Shown piece after piece: positions 46,088 to 57,523 of a DNA stretch of 64,000 nt. Made by a program: the position numbers and the translations under genes. Numbering within the stretch: the stretch's first letter is position 1; the number at the start of each line of letters is the position of its first letter. This stretch comes from Lycium barbarum (lineage: Eukaryota; Streptophyta; Magnoliopsida; Solanales; Solanaceae): assembly GCF_019175385.1 (NCBI RefSeq), contig NC_083345.1, positions 5,805,205 through 5,869,204 on the forward strand, written 5' to 3'. The notes below the pieces were generated by a model that saw only the letters and a program-made list of their open reading frames with translations, was not told where the DNA came from and did no database searches.

Positions 46088-47959
46088 TACTCCATGCTTC
46101 CCAAATTTTGGGGTCTTAGTTTGATTAGGTAGGGAGTTTAAGAAATAAAGAGAAAGTTTTGAATTTTATGATTCTAAACTAAATATGTGTATGATGTACT
46201 AAAATATTATTTGAATTTTGTAATTATAAACTTACTTATTAAATATAGAAAGAGACACTCTTTTCAAAACCGACCAAAAAAAAAAGTAAGACATTAGAAT
46301 TGGGATGAAGGAAGAAATAAAGAAACACAAAGAAAAGAAGTAGAGGAGAATATGGTGGGTAAATTTCATAAATTATAATATAATTATGATGTTTTTTCAT
46401 CAAAGTCATAAACTATGTTTTCAAACAAAAAAAATCATAAACTTTTTTCTACTCTACACTATATTTCAACTTTTTATTTTATTTTGAGTCTTATAAACAG
46501 AGACCTGATTAAAAGAAGACTAACCCGATCCGATCGACTTAATTTTTGAAAAATATAATGTGTGTGTATATATATATTGGAAAGCTTTATACTTTGCTGG
46601 ATAGTAAGAAATCAAACTTTATGGAGTAATAGTTACTACAACTAGTTAGTAATCCATCAGAAGGTTTAATCAACGAAGTAATAATTCTGTGATAAATTCT
46701 TGCCAATTCATTGACTCCTTTAGTTGTTTGATTTAGGAGTTATTTTCTTGGAGTATTTTCATGATATTCTGAGGTAAAAAAATAGGAAAAGAAAAGGTAT
46801 ATGAATAAGAAGATATATACTCAGAACCAGAAAGCTCTGGAGACAATAATCACTATTAGTTTGGATGAAAATATGGTTGCAAATTTGAGAGAGAATTTGG
46901 ACGGTGATTTTCAAAAGATGTGTAGGATATGCCATTTAAATACATTTTGAGGTGTAAGAAAGTATTGATGGATTATCACTCGTCGGAATGATTATATGAT
47001 ATAAAATATTTTCTCTTTAATAAATTCTATATGGTGCCATTAAATACAAAAAATTAATCCACTCAGTAAGTTTTGAATATTAGATTACTATAAGAAAAGG
47101 AAAAAACTTTAAATATCTTCTTTTCTTTTCTTTTCTTTTCTTTTCTTTTTTCAATTTATTCTCACCCTTGTCTAAATGATTATTACGAGAAAGAATAGGA
47201 ATGAATAATTGATTAATTGCCGTGACAGAAGATAATATACTCGAAATTTTGAATCAATTAACTTCACTATTCGAATTATGATATTTGAAAGACCTAATTA
47301 ATTCCTCGATGTTCAAGAAATAATGAGTTTATATATTGAGAATCTCGTCAAAATGTGTGACCATCTAAAGAGAGCATACTTTATTTATTTACTTATATTT
47401 TTTTAAAACTATTTTTCATGAGTTATCTTTTAGATTATATTGGGGTGGATGATGATAAGACCCAAATTCAAACTATCTTATTGGAGTATTGCGATTAGTT
47501 GTTTTATCATTTAAATGTTTGCAAATTTGCTTAAGCTAGCATGCAAGTAACTCATAGAAGAATATTTAAGTTACACTGTGAGTTTATCTTAAGTAACATG
47601 TTATAGAAGATTGTTTTGCATTTTTTAAGGTTACCATTTAACCTTTGTACGGAGAATTAGTACTCCGTACAAATGTGAATTCAGAATTTAAAATTTGTGG
47701 ATCCTACCATGGCTTCAAGTTAATATATGATACATATAGAGTATGAATAAAATTTAACGAATTTCCGTAAATCAATATACTGCACTCTAAATCGCCTCTC
47801 GTACTCCCCATCGAAAACATCATGTAATTCCAACACCGTTACATCACCATATCATTAAAATTCCAACACCTTTATATCATAATGTCATTATCTTATTAAC
47901 AACGATAATAACATTTTAGCAACAAAAAGACAAAAACATCGAAAATGGTAGTTAGGCTT
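46088..47959. other. AT-rich intergenic DNA; no gene
   Basis: Contains a (TTTTC)n run at about 47118-47150 and short TG/TA repeats near 46560. No ORF above background. Confidence 0.6.
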
Positions 47960-48585
47960 AGGGGCTGGGCATAAATCCGAAAATCGAAAAACCGGACCGA
48001 ACTGAATTAATTCGGTTCTTTGGTTTGGTTTCGATTTTATTTTTTTCTAAAAAATCGGTTTTCGGTTCAGTTTTCGGTTTTCAAGTCCCGGTTTTCGATT
48101 TAACCGAAGAACCGAACTTGTATTACTTGAGTTCAAATATAATACTCAGGTAACCTGCTGGCGTCGATGTTGAGAAACTTGACCTGAGCTCAATAAGATC
48201 TGTCAAGGCGTTTGCTGATAATTGCAAAGTACTTAACCTTTCTCTCAACATCTTAATGTAATTGCTTGATTTCTATGTTTCTCCAGTTCTACCTTATTGT
48301 TTGCCTAAAGGTCTCTTCTTTTAGTTCCCCAGCAACATTTGGAGTCATAATGAATTTTTAGTTAACTTAAACTTAGTCTTGTCACTATATTGAAGGACAC
48401 TTGCCGTTAAAATTGAAAAGAAAAAAAAAAAAAAACAATACCGAAGAACAGAATCGAAAAAATCGAACCAAACCGAATTAATTCGGTTCGGTATTTGGTA
48501 CACACTTTTGAAAAACCGAAAACCGAACCGAAGTTCAAAAAAACCGAACCGAAGAATCGAATGCCGACCCAATTTAGGCTAATTC
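47960..48585. mobile_element. TIR element with GGTTCGG arms and a gene-like interior
   Basis: The left arm (GGGGCTGGGCATAAATCCG, then TTCGGTTC words) and the right arm (CCGAACCGAA words, 48440-48580) are inverted copies. The interior at 48154-48258 is open for 34 codons (PAGVDVEKLDLSSIRSVKAF, then ADNCKVLNLS) just after a TTACTTGAG...CTCAG that looks like a splice acceptor. I do not recognise the protein, and the coding interpretation is tentative. Confidence 0.5.
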
Positions 48586-49014
48586 TTGTTGCTTTATGAC
48601 AGTGGCCCAACTCTGAATCGCATTTCATATTTTTCATTTTCCCTTTTTGGGCATCAATTAGCAATTTCTTGTACATTAGTTCATTAGAAATATTGTCACT
48701 CAATGAAACTAAATCCCACTAATTTATGTCATTTTACTTAATCAAAGGAATCATTTGTTTGGACCACTCAAGAAGAGATATTTATCTTTTTATATACTTT
48801 GCTTTTTTCCTGCGTAATCCTTATGTCGCCTTTGCATCTTTTTCTTTTATTATCACTTTTAAAGCACAAAGTGGAAGCTTCTGTATTCGATTTTCTCCAT
48901 AAGTAATTACTAAAGATGTTTATTTGTTTACTACTTTTATATAAAGAATTAACCTAAATAGACGTCCATCCAATCACTTAACTAAAAACAACTGAAAGAT
49001 GTATAGTATATATG
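48586..49014. other. AT-rich spacer; no gene
   Basis: Ends in TATAT (49015-49019), the target duplication of the next element. Confidence 0.5.
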
Positions 49015-49019
49015 TATAT

Positions 49020-49339
49020 TGAAGGAAATAAAAATACTCAAAGGAATAATATAAGCACGAGCGGAAGACTCAACAATGGCTATATAGAAGAAATTTATCA
49101 AATTAGAGAGAGAAGGTAGGAGACTTTACTTAATAACTCAAAACTCTTGAATCTCACTACAATGAAAATATGTGACATAGCATCCCTATTTATAATACTA
49201 GAAATCAAAATAGACTAGGACTAGAAAATCCATTCCAATATGAACTAGACAAATAAATCCTAACTAAGTATGAATTAAATAAATACCAAATACCAATCCT
49301 AAACAACTTTGGATTAGTAATCTTGGTTTAATTCCAACA
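49020..49339 (-). repeat. 3' LTR of the inverted-block copia element
   Basis: 320 bp. The target duplication TATAT lies on its outer side at 49015-49019. Confidence 0.92.
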
Positions 49340-49650
49340 TAGCCTCCCTTAAACCAAGATCTTCAAACTTGAGCATGCCATTAACAATATCATATCTTGT
49401 AGAAGTCAACCTCCTTAGACTCTCAAACAATTTCCTGAAGTACGTAGCATCAACAAACTTGTGAGTGCCATCTTTAGTCAGCTTCAGTTTCTCTTCAAAA
49501 AGATTCAAAGTTAATTTGGCTTTCTCCATCTTCAAAATATCATGAGCATATTTGTTCTTCTTTTTGTATCCTTCAGTAACTCGCCTAGATTTAAAATCAT
49601 CTGCTTCTTCACTTGATTTGTACTTGGTCTTGTGTGCCCATCCGACTAAA
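49340..49650 (-). pseudogene. Copia reverse-transcriptase C-terminal remnant
   Basis: On the minus strand, VGWAHKTKYKSS is followed further on by FVDATYFRKLFESLRRLTST and RYDIVNGM, which resembles the copia motif around YRSLVGSLRYL-TRPDI. It then runs into the polypurine tract and the LTR. The bulk of RT, RNase H and all of integrase are missing. Confidence 0.6.
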
Positions 49651-49757
49651 AGTCTCCTACCTTCTCTCTCTAGTTTGATGAATTTCTTCTAAATAGCCAT
49701 TGTTGAGTCTTCCGCTTGTCCTTATATTATTCCTTTGAGTATTTTTATTTCCTTCAA
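49651..49757 (+). repeat. Internal inverted LTR end
   Basis: The last 107 bp of the LTR in + orientation, ending TATTTCCTTCA, inverted relative to both outer LTRs and followed by its own primer site TTGGTATCAGAGCC at 49760-49773. Confidence 0.88.
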
Positions 49758-49824
49758 ATTGGTATCAGAGCCTGTGTGAGATCCGATCAAAGCCTCGTGT
49801 GAGATCCGACATATATAAAAGAAT

Positions 49825-50823
49825 ATGAATATTCTATATTTACCAGATTGTCTCATTTTTGTGTTTGATGGAAAAAATAATTTTGAGAGTTGGTATCAAC
49901 AGATGAAGAATTTCTTCAATGTTGTTGGACTATGGTCCATTATTGATGAAGGGTTCGTGAAAACCCCAGAAGGCACAACATTGATTGGTGAAGCAGCTAC
50001 ACAATTGGAGAAAAATATGCAATTGAATTATATGGCATTCTACTACCTCAATTGCAAAGTCCGATTACATGTATATAACAAATATTTGCATGCAAAATCA
50101 GCAAACGAAGCTTGGACAATATTGGTGAAATCATATAGGCGTGCTGCAGATGTGAAGAGAGAGAAACTTCAAGAGCTTTGGAGACAGTATGAGTTGGTCC
50201 AGATGAAGCCAACAGAATCTGTCAAAGAATTTTTTGTAAGAATTACAGAAATTATTAATGATATGAAAATCAACGGAGAAGAATTGGAAGAAGTTAAAGT
50301 TGTTGAAAAGATATTGCGGTCTCTAAGATTAGAATTTCACATTAAGAAAACAGTTATTGAGGCAACTCAGGATCTTAATACGTTGAGAGTTGATGATCTA
50401 GAAGATGAATTGGTGGCATATGAGATGTCATTGAATCGGCAAACACGTGATATAGTGGATGAGGCATTGCAAACAAAGGATGAACCAAACGGTAAAGAAG
50501 AGTCATCGAATCTGACAGAAATAAATGAAGAAGGCCAGAATTCAGAAATTACGAAGAAAAGAAGAGAAGGTAGAGGTAACTTTTGTTGTGGTACTAATGT
50601 CTTTGATTGTAATGCAGAATCCAATAATGTTCAAATTGATTTGTTAATGTTTTCTGGGATAGCTAAAAAGGATAATTTGATTCGAACTGATGCTCTTTCG
50701 GTAGAGGCTCCTAGTGTTTTAAGTAATGAAATATGTAATAGACATGATTGGTCTATACAATGTGGGGCTATTGAAAAAGGAATAGAAGTACCCGTCATTA
50801 TCACACAAGAAAAAAATGTTTGA
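49825..50823 (+). CDS. Copia-type gag (UBN2-like) ORF, 332 codons
   Basis: Starts MNILYLPDCLIFVFDGKNNF, then has SWYQQMKNFFNVVGLWSIID, LQELWRQYELVQMKPTESVK and LEDELVAYEMSLNRQTRDIV. This is the N-terminal domain and UBN2 region of Ty1/copia gag. It stays open for 332 codons, whereas the sister copy at 12965-14198 is broken. A downstream + segment (50935-51100) ends PPIERSTRVGWAHKALN, like the linker before copia RT, so integrase has been deleted. The ORF is antisense to the element's outer LTRs. Whether it is expressed cannot be told from the sequence. Confidence 0.75.
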   Translation: MNILYLPDCLIFVFDGKNNFESWYQQMKNFFNVVGLWSIIDEGFVKTPEGTTLIGEAATQLEKNMQLNYMAFYYLNCKVRLHVYNKYLHAKSANEAWTILVKSYRRAADVKREKLQELWRQYELVQMKPTESVKEFFVRITEIINDMKINGEELEEVKVVEKILRSLRLEFHIKKTVIEATQDLNTLRVDDLEDELVAYEMSLNRQTRDIVDEALQTKDEPNGKEESSNLTEINEEGQNSEITKKRREGRGNFCCGTNVFDCNAESNNVQIDLLMFSGIAKKDNLIRTDALSVEAPSVLSNEICNRHDWSIQCGAIEKGIEVPVIITQEKNV

Positions 50824-51129
50824 AGGTATTGAAGGCGAATCTAGTGATGAAAGAAGCAAAAGAGTTCATCAAGAGCAGTTTTTGATGATCTACCCAAAAT
50901 TAAAGCCAAAATAATTAAGGGTCCAGATCCACAATTGACGTGCATGATTCTGGATATTGAAGACGCAATCAATTTTGAACCATTATCTGAGATTGTATAT
51001 TTTGAGGAGCTTGAAGAAAAATTATTTGTTGATGATACTGCTTTACCACCTATTGAAAGGTCAACCAGAGTCGGATGGGCACACAAGGCTTTGAACGGAT
51101 CACATGTAGGCTTTGATCGGATCTCTCAT

Positions 51130-51145
51130 AGGCTCTGATACCAAT
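51130..51145 (-). other. Primer binding site next to the right LTR
   Basis: The minus strand reads AATTGGTATCAGAGCC, which follows the LTR end CCTTCA. It is the usual initiator tRNA-Met site. Confidence 0.85.
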
Positions 51146-51146
51146 T

Positions 51147-51466
51147 TGAAGGAAATAAAAATACTCAAAGGAATAATATAAACACAAGCGGAAGACTCAA
51201 CAATGGCTATATAGAAGAAATATATCAAACTAGAGAGAGAAGGTAGGAGACTTTACTTAATAATTTAAAACTCTTGAATCTCACTACAATGAAAATATGT
51301 GGCATATCATCCCTATTTATAATACTAGAAATCAAAATAGACTAGGACTAGAAAACCCATTCCAATATAAACTAGACAAATAAATCCTAACTAAGTATGA
51401 ATTAAATAAACACCAAATACCAATCCTAAACAACTTTGGATTAGTAATCTTGGTTTAATTCCAACA
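51147..51466 (-). repeat. 5' LTR of the inverted-block copia element
   Basis: 320 bp, followed by the TATAT target duplication at 51467-51471. Confidence 0.92.
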
Positions 51467-52108
51467 TATATTCAGTGAATAATTTATATTTACCAGGTAG
51501 GAAATGTACATAGTGCATTCGGTCGGCTTTGGGTAAAAATCTCTATTTCTAGTATAGTATGTACAACTCGAGCAGTTTTAGATCTTTACAAGTGAAATAC
51601 TTTAATAAATTTAAGAAATGATAAGTTTTATAAATTTAAGGGATAATTTTACGGAAATCCCTCAAGTTTGGCTTCGTAACACTAACCTACCTCGTGGTTT
51701 ACAATACGGAATAAGGTCAAAATACCCCTGTACTATCAGAAAAGGGTCAAATATCCCTCGTTATACTTTCGATCCAAATAAACCCCTTTCATTATACTCT
51801 GACACAAATTTGCTCTTATTATGACGGAGGGACATGGGTCAAGCTTAGAATAAAATGACTCAACCCTAATTTAAATACCCGATTTCTTTAAAAACCCACT
51901 CATTTAACCTGTCCTATTTTCTTTTCTTTTCATCTTCTTCTCTTTTCAATACCTGAAGCTTCAAACTTTGTTCTTTAATGATAGATGTCAAATCTAGATG
52001 ATAGCCATGGGTGGATTTTGTTAGTCCTGTTCTTTCAGGGCATCGAGTTTGGAATATGTTTTAGTTGAAGTCAAATTCTTTTGTGCTGGAGCAGGTGACA
52101 ATTGTGAA

Positions 52109-52386
52109 TAGCATAATATGCCTTCAAACTTGACCTCAGCTGGCAAGTATGCTTTTCAACTTTGGGTGTGTAAAAGTAGGCATCTCAATTTATCTCAACT
52201 TTGTCAGTTGAACACTTTAACTTACAAAATAATCATCTAGACACCTCCAAAATTATGTGTCACATCAGCATTTGTGTTTACGTGTTCAACTTTATACAAG
52301 TTGAGGTGCCTACTTGTGCACACCCAAAATTGAAGAGCATACTTGCCAGCTGAAATCAAGTTTGAGGGCCTATTTATGTATTATGT
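52109..52386. mobile_element. MITE nested in the 51.7-kb element
   Basis: The two ends read inward as CCTCAAACTTGACCTCAGCT and CCTCAAACTTGATTTCAGCT, followed in both by GGCAAGTATGC and TTTGGGTGTG. About 278 bp. Confidence 0.75.
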
Positions 52387-52854
52387 CTTGCAAATATGAT
52401 GCATTAACTTCATATGAAGTGTAAGGTCCAGTTGGGCCATAGATTTTGAAAGCATATTTTGAAGATTTGTTTTCAGATCTCTGTTTGGCCATAAAATTTT
52501 CACAGATTTTGAAAACAAATCTTCAAATTCCCAAATTCTGGCTCAAACCTGTTTTTGGGCCAAGATCTATATGTGCTGGCCTTTTCAAAACTTTTAAAAA
52601 CTACCCTAAACTTTTATATTTTATATATATAAAAAACCCCATTTATTTATGACCCAACTAATTTTATCTATCATATTCCTCAATTAAAGCCGTATCTACC
52701 ATCTTTACACAATTAAAGCAGTGTCTTCTATAAAGTCGAGATTGTTCGTACAATGTGGGAAATATATTAAAGAATAGCTATTATTACCTTTGTTTTATTT
52801 TTCTTGCATGGATGAATCTTTGTATTGTAATTTGAATTGTAGTAGCTAGTAAGT

Positions 52855-54262
52855 AGGGGTGGACATGGACCAGGTTGGTTCGGATTTTTCAAATACCAAA
52901 AACCAAACCAATTGCGTCGGGTTTTTAAATTTATAAACCAAACCAAACCAATAAAATTCAGGTTTTCTCAGATTTTTTGATTTTTTTCCCCCAAAAAAGT
53001 CTTTATACAAAACATATAACTTTTACTTTAAATATTTCTTTAACTCTAGTAAGATACAACTATATAACTGAGGTGTTGCTTAAGAAAATAACACTAAATG
53101 TGAGATGGGTGATGACAAATATTCAACAAAAAAGATAATAAAAGCGGTTAAAATAAATATTGCTAATTAATAAGCCATAAAGAAAATGACCATAATCTAA
53201 AAATACTAAGACATGTTAAAATAAATACGGCTAATAAGTAGGCGTTTGGACATGCGGTTTGAAACCCCAAATCATCCAAAAAAGCATGATTTGTGGTTTC
53301 AAAATTTTTAAATATAAAACTTGACCCATAAGTTTATATTTTATAAAAAAAGACCCATAAGTTGGTAAATATTTTTAACAATTACTCCCGCCAACCATTT
53401 ACCAACCTCATTAACTTCCACCACCTTTATTTATTTCTACCATGTGGGAGGATTATATTAAAGAGTAGTTACATTACTATTCATGTTAAATTTTCGTTTT
53501 TATTGAACTAAAGTTTGATCAATCGATGTTGTATTTTTTTAGAAAGGTCTTTTAGTAGCGTATTAATTTTGTTATGAATTATGACTTGCTCATTAGATAA
53601 GATTGTATAAGAATTGGGGATGTTTTGATAGTTTTCACAACTTGTGGAGTTTTTATGTCTATGAGAGAAAATACAACTTAAGATATTCAAATTACATGTC
53701 TAAACATGATTTCAAATCATGATTTGAAACCATGGCTTCAAACCATGTCCAAACGACTCCTAAGTATTAATTACATGACAATGAAAAAAATCAAGTTATG
53801 TATTTTCACTCTCTAAACCAATTATGCGAAACCAAAGAATAGATATCCAATATTATTGTCATTCTTAGTGTTAGAATTGAATTTCTTTTGTTAGCATTGG
53901 TGTTGAGTTGGTTTTGATTTGGACTTTATTTGATTTACTAACATCAATGGGATATAAAACTTGTTGACATTCAAAAATCTTAGTTCAAGTTTAAAATAAT
54001 ATGATAAAAGACAAAAAAACTACTATGAGATTTTTTTTAAGAAATATTTATAAATTACATTACAAATAAATATTTTTATGTATAAAATATTTTAAAAATC
54101 GAATACACGTAATGTCGGGTTGGTTTGGTTCGGTTTAACTTTTTTTTTTTAGCTAAAACCAAACCAAACCAATTATGATCGGTTTTTTTTTTCAACACCA
54201 AACTAAGTCAAACCAAATCACTAGTCGGGTTTTTTTTCCAGTTGGACTCGATTTATCGGTTT
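52855..54262. mobile_element. TIR element with GGTTTGGTT arms
   Basis: The left arm begins GGGGTGGACATGGACCAGGT. The right arm carries the matching words inverted (GGTTTGGTTCGGTTTAAC, CCAAACCAATTATGATCGG) and ends near 54262. It is related in style to the elements at 32515 and 47960. Confidence 0.5.
53239..53762. mobile_element. Innermost TIR element
   Basis: Starts TAGGCGTTTGGACATG and ends with the inverse of TAGGAGTCGTTTGGACATG. AACCATGGCTTCAAACCATG near the right end mirrors GCGGTTTGAAACC near the left. About 520 bp. Confidence 0.6.
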
Positions 54263-55276
54263 GGTGTTGTTTGTCAATGTGTTATTAGCAATTGTTATTA
54301 AAATATCATGTTCTGCTTAATTTTGGGATGGCAAGTATGTATGTTTTGTATGATTGAGTATTCTTGATAGTTTTTAGAACTTACGGGTATAAGTGATGTT
54401 TCATGTATTTCAAAATAAATAGTGAAATATGTTTTGAAAAACTATGGCCAAACACATTTTCAAAATTTGAATAATTTCACCCAAATCAAGTTTTTCAAGA
54501 TTTTTCGGGAATCTATGGCCAAACTTTAACTTAAAATATAATCGTTTAAAATGCAGGTCTTGAAATGTTATTGTTACCCTTGTGAAACATCACATTACTC
54601 CAGAGAATACAAAAGATTTAACTGATTATGATTCGCTAAATGCAGAATTTTACATCACTATCACTTTGTTGACTGATTGAGAATTTGAGACCAGAAGCAA
54701 TTTTGGCTATGGAGCTCATATTTAGATTTAGAATTTAGACAGAAGAGAACCTTCATTTATATCTAAATATTAAAGCATACAGTAGTAAAAACAAAATGAT
54801 GTTATAGGAAATAGAAGAAACATACTTGGACTAACAAAATCCAACCGTTGCTAACACCTAGATTTGAAATCTACCATGAAAGAACAAGGTTTGAAACTTT
54901 GGGTATTGAAAAGAGAAGAAGAGGAAAAAGATGAAAAGAAAAGAAAATGGGTTGGGTTAGACGGGTGAGTTTCTAAAGGAAGGATATTTAAAATTGGGGG
55001 TGTGTCATTTGCTTCTAAGCATGACACATGTCACTCCGTCAAAATTAAGAGCAAATTTGTGTTGAAGTATAAGGGAAGGATATATTAGACCGAAAGTATA
55101 ATGAGGGGTATATTTGACCCTTTCCAGTTACAACATTATGCTTACCTTCCTTGTTTTGATTTTTTTGTAACGATCATATTAACATATTTATCCTAGATAT
55201 AAAAAACCAAAAATTGACGAATTTAAACTTTTCTAATATACTCTTTTATTTAACAAATGCTTTAAGAATGGAAATC

Positions 55277-55679
55277 TGTGAAAAATTAAAGTTAATTTTT
55301 TGGAAGAATAAATATCATAGATATTTAGAAGAATATCTAGAATGGTCTAGTGTAGCATATTAGATAATTATCTTATAGAAATATCAAGATGTTCTAGAAT
55401 ATTACTAGAAGATAAAAGTTGCTAGAATTTTCTTGTAGATGTATCTAGAAGAGTATTTAGAATCATCTATAGACAACTATAAATAGGGATGATCTTGTAC
55501 ATTTCTAATCAACCCAATTGAAAATCATTCAAGCCAATTCAAGAGAGTCTTCTTCCATTACAAAATTGTCCTTTCCAAAGCTTCCTCTTCTTTAGTTGAA
55601 TCTTCCGATCTCAGTTAACAATCTTGGGCTAGCAGAAGGTCTCCTCGATTTACTTTTTCTTCTGCTATATTTCTCTACA
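55277..55679 (+). repeat. 5' LTR of the 55-kb element
   Basis: 403 bp with CTAGAA-rich upstream part and TATAAATAGGGATGATC. Confidence 0.92.
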
Positions 55680-55769
55680 TGGTATAAGAGCCATAGCCAT
55701 ACGTTGGCTTCTGGATTTTATTTCAAGATCGGATTTGTGGTAGATTCAACTGGTTTCTCTAAATGGATT

Positions 55770-56560
55770 GCATCAGTCCAATTACAAGGTATGGAAGACA
55801 TGTATGGAGTCATACCTTGTGGGAGAGGATTTGTAGGATGTTGTTAATGGTAGTTACACAAGTCCTCCTACTGACGGACCGGAAAATAGTAGTGCATACA
55901 AGAAGTGGAAGCAGATTAATGCGAAGGCGGAGTTCATCCTAAAGAAGTCTATCTCACACAACTTGTTTGATCATATTATAAGGTGCAAATCAGCTCATGA
56001 AATTTGGAGGACCCTTGATCGTTTGTTCAACAAGAAAGATGAAGCCCGACTACAAATATTGGAGAATGAATTGGCGAACACCACTCAAGGTAATCTTTCT
56101 ATTGCCGAGTACTTTTTGAGGATTAAGAACTTATGTTCAGAGATCTCTTTATTAAATCCGGATGAGGCTATCTTTGAAGCACGAATGAGAAGAACTATCA
56201 TTCGTGGTTTGAAGTCAGAATATATTCCTTTTGTTACATCAATTCAAGGATGGGCTCAACAACCATCCTTGGAGGAGTTTGAAAATTTGTTGTCATCACA
56301 GGAGCTACTAGCCAAACAGATGGCTAGTGTATGTTTTAAAGAAGGGGAAGGGAATGCTCTTGTAGCCGACAAGAGGAACTTTAAAGGAAAAACATTCAGA
56401 AATACGCCACCCTCTCGATCTCAAAGTGTTTCCAGCTCATAGAAAAGGAGAGAGAGTCTACTAATAACTATAAGAAAACTCTCAAATGTTACAGGTGTGG
56501 TAAAATAGGACATATAAAAAGATATTTCCAAATAAAAGAGAGCAACATGGCTCAAGTTGA
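55770..56560 (+). pseudogene. Copia-type gag (UBN2) remnant with degenerate zinc knuckle
   Basis: The open part 55963-56442 has DHIIRCKSAHEIWRTLDRLF, LQILENELANTTQGNLSIAE and FENLLSSQELLAKQMA, the core of copia gag. After a stop at 56440-56442 the other frame gives CYRCGKIGHIKRYF, a CCHC knuckle whose last Cys is Phe. Upstream the start is broken by a stop near 55845. Confidence 0.75.
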
Positions 56561-57496
56561 GAAAGCTACTGAAGAAGAAGAGGACTGGGGAAGGTGCTTC
56601 ATAGCTGAGGCTCGAGTAGTAGATGCCCTGGCTTCCTTCAATTTCGAAAGAGACTGGATCATGGATTCAAGAGATAATACGGTCCATTACGTGGAGAAGG
56701 AAGGCATTGGTGTCATCAACAAAAAGCAAGCAGATTCCAAAGATGTTCAGACTAGTGACGTGGTAGCTGCTATCGAGGAAATCAACGAAGCAGATCCTAA
56801 ATTAGTAATAAAAGTCTGGACGTGGAGGATGTTGAAGTAGATCCTGAGCATGAAGTTTCTGAAACTATATATGACAATGGTGACCATTCTAGAGAAAGCA
56901 TTGAGGGAGTTGTAGTGGAAGTTGAAGTCTCTGATCAATCATCTGCCATATCAAAGTCAATCACTAGCTCAGATCAAATACTGGAAGCAGATGGAGAAGC
57001 TGACGGTCAAATAAATGAAGAGGTTGACCTTGAAGGCCCAATTTCATATGGAGAGACAGATAATATGGTTCTCGGATGCTCTGAAGCTGACAAACAGTTC
57101 ATTGAGGAGCTGAAAAAGGAATCTGGTAGTGGATCCTACGGTGGTGCTGAGTCTTCGCAGGAAATTAATGGTCAGATCGTCATCGACTCAAGTGCTTCTC
57201 CAAATAACACAATTGTCAAGGACCTAAGAGAAAGGGGGGTTCTGGAAACTCAAAAATGTGAAACACAGCATGAAGATGGTTCACGTGGTTCGCAAAGGCC
57301 AAAAAGAAATATTGTCAAGTCTGACCGTAACAGAGATGAAAATTTTATCAAGATGTATTCATGTTTCTTTAGTGGCCCAATTATTAGCGGAAAATCATTT
57401 GAAGAAGGGAGAAGTGTTGAGAAAATATTGTTGAGATCTTCACCATGGCACGCTCACAAGCTTCGTCTGAGTTCTTCCACGATAAGTTCAGGATAA
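56547..57496 (+). pseudogene. Copia protease remnant and acidic ORF left after pol deletion
   Basis: 56547-56840 reads EEEEDWGRCFIAEA and later FERDWIMDSRDN, where copia proteases have W-DSG, so the active-site Gly is replaced by Arg. 56822-57496 is a separate 224-codon ORF in another frame. It is Glu/Asp/Ser-rich and ends with RGSQRPKRNIVKSDR, which looks like the basic linker between integrase and RT. Integrase core, RT and RNase H are absent. No function is inferred for the acidic ORF. Confidence 0.6.
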
Positions 57497-57523
57497 CTTC
57501 CAAAAAATTACTTTAAGGGGGAG

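Larger units (their letters stand above)
49020..51466 (-). mobile_element. Non-autonomous copia-derived LTR element with an inverted internal block
   Basis: The LTRs are 320 bp at 49020-49339 and 51147-51466, both TGAAGG...CCAACA on +, so minus-oriented, with TATAT on both sides (49015-49019, 51467-51471). I count about eleven differences between them. A minus-strand primer site (TTGGTATCAGAGCC) adjoins the right LTR at 51130-51145. A polypurine tract (AAGGGAGGC) adjoins the left LTR. The middle (about 49651-51087) is inverted: a 107-bp LTR end (49651-49757), a primer site on + (49760-49773), and a + strand gag ORF. Confidence 0.9.
52425..54535. mobile_element. TIR pair of the GGCCATAGA family
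   Basis: The left end (GTTGGGCCATAGATTTTGAA) and right end (inverse of GTTTGGCCATAGATTCCCG) form the arms of an element that itself contains the next two insertions. Confidence 0.5.
51739..55125. mobile_element. Outer TIR element of a four-level nest
   Basis: The left arm starts GAAAAGGGTCAAATATCCCT and the right arm is the inverse of GGAAAGGGTCAAATATACCC. The arms are similar over about 310 bp and include ACAAATTTGCTCTTA, GACGGAG, CTTTTCTTTTCATC and TCTTCTCTTTTCAATACC. A solitary arm of the same family lies at 45243-45495. The interior is made of other insertions. Confidence 0.65.
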
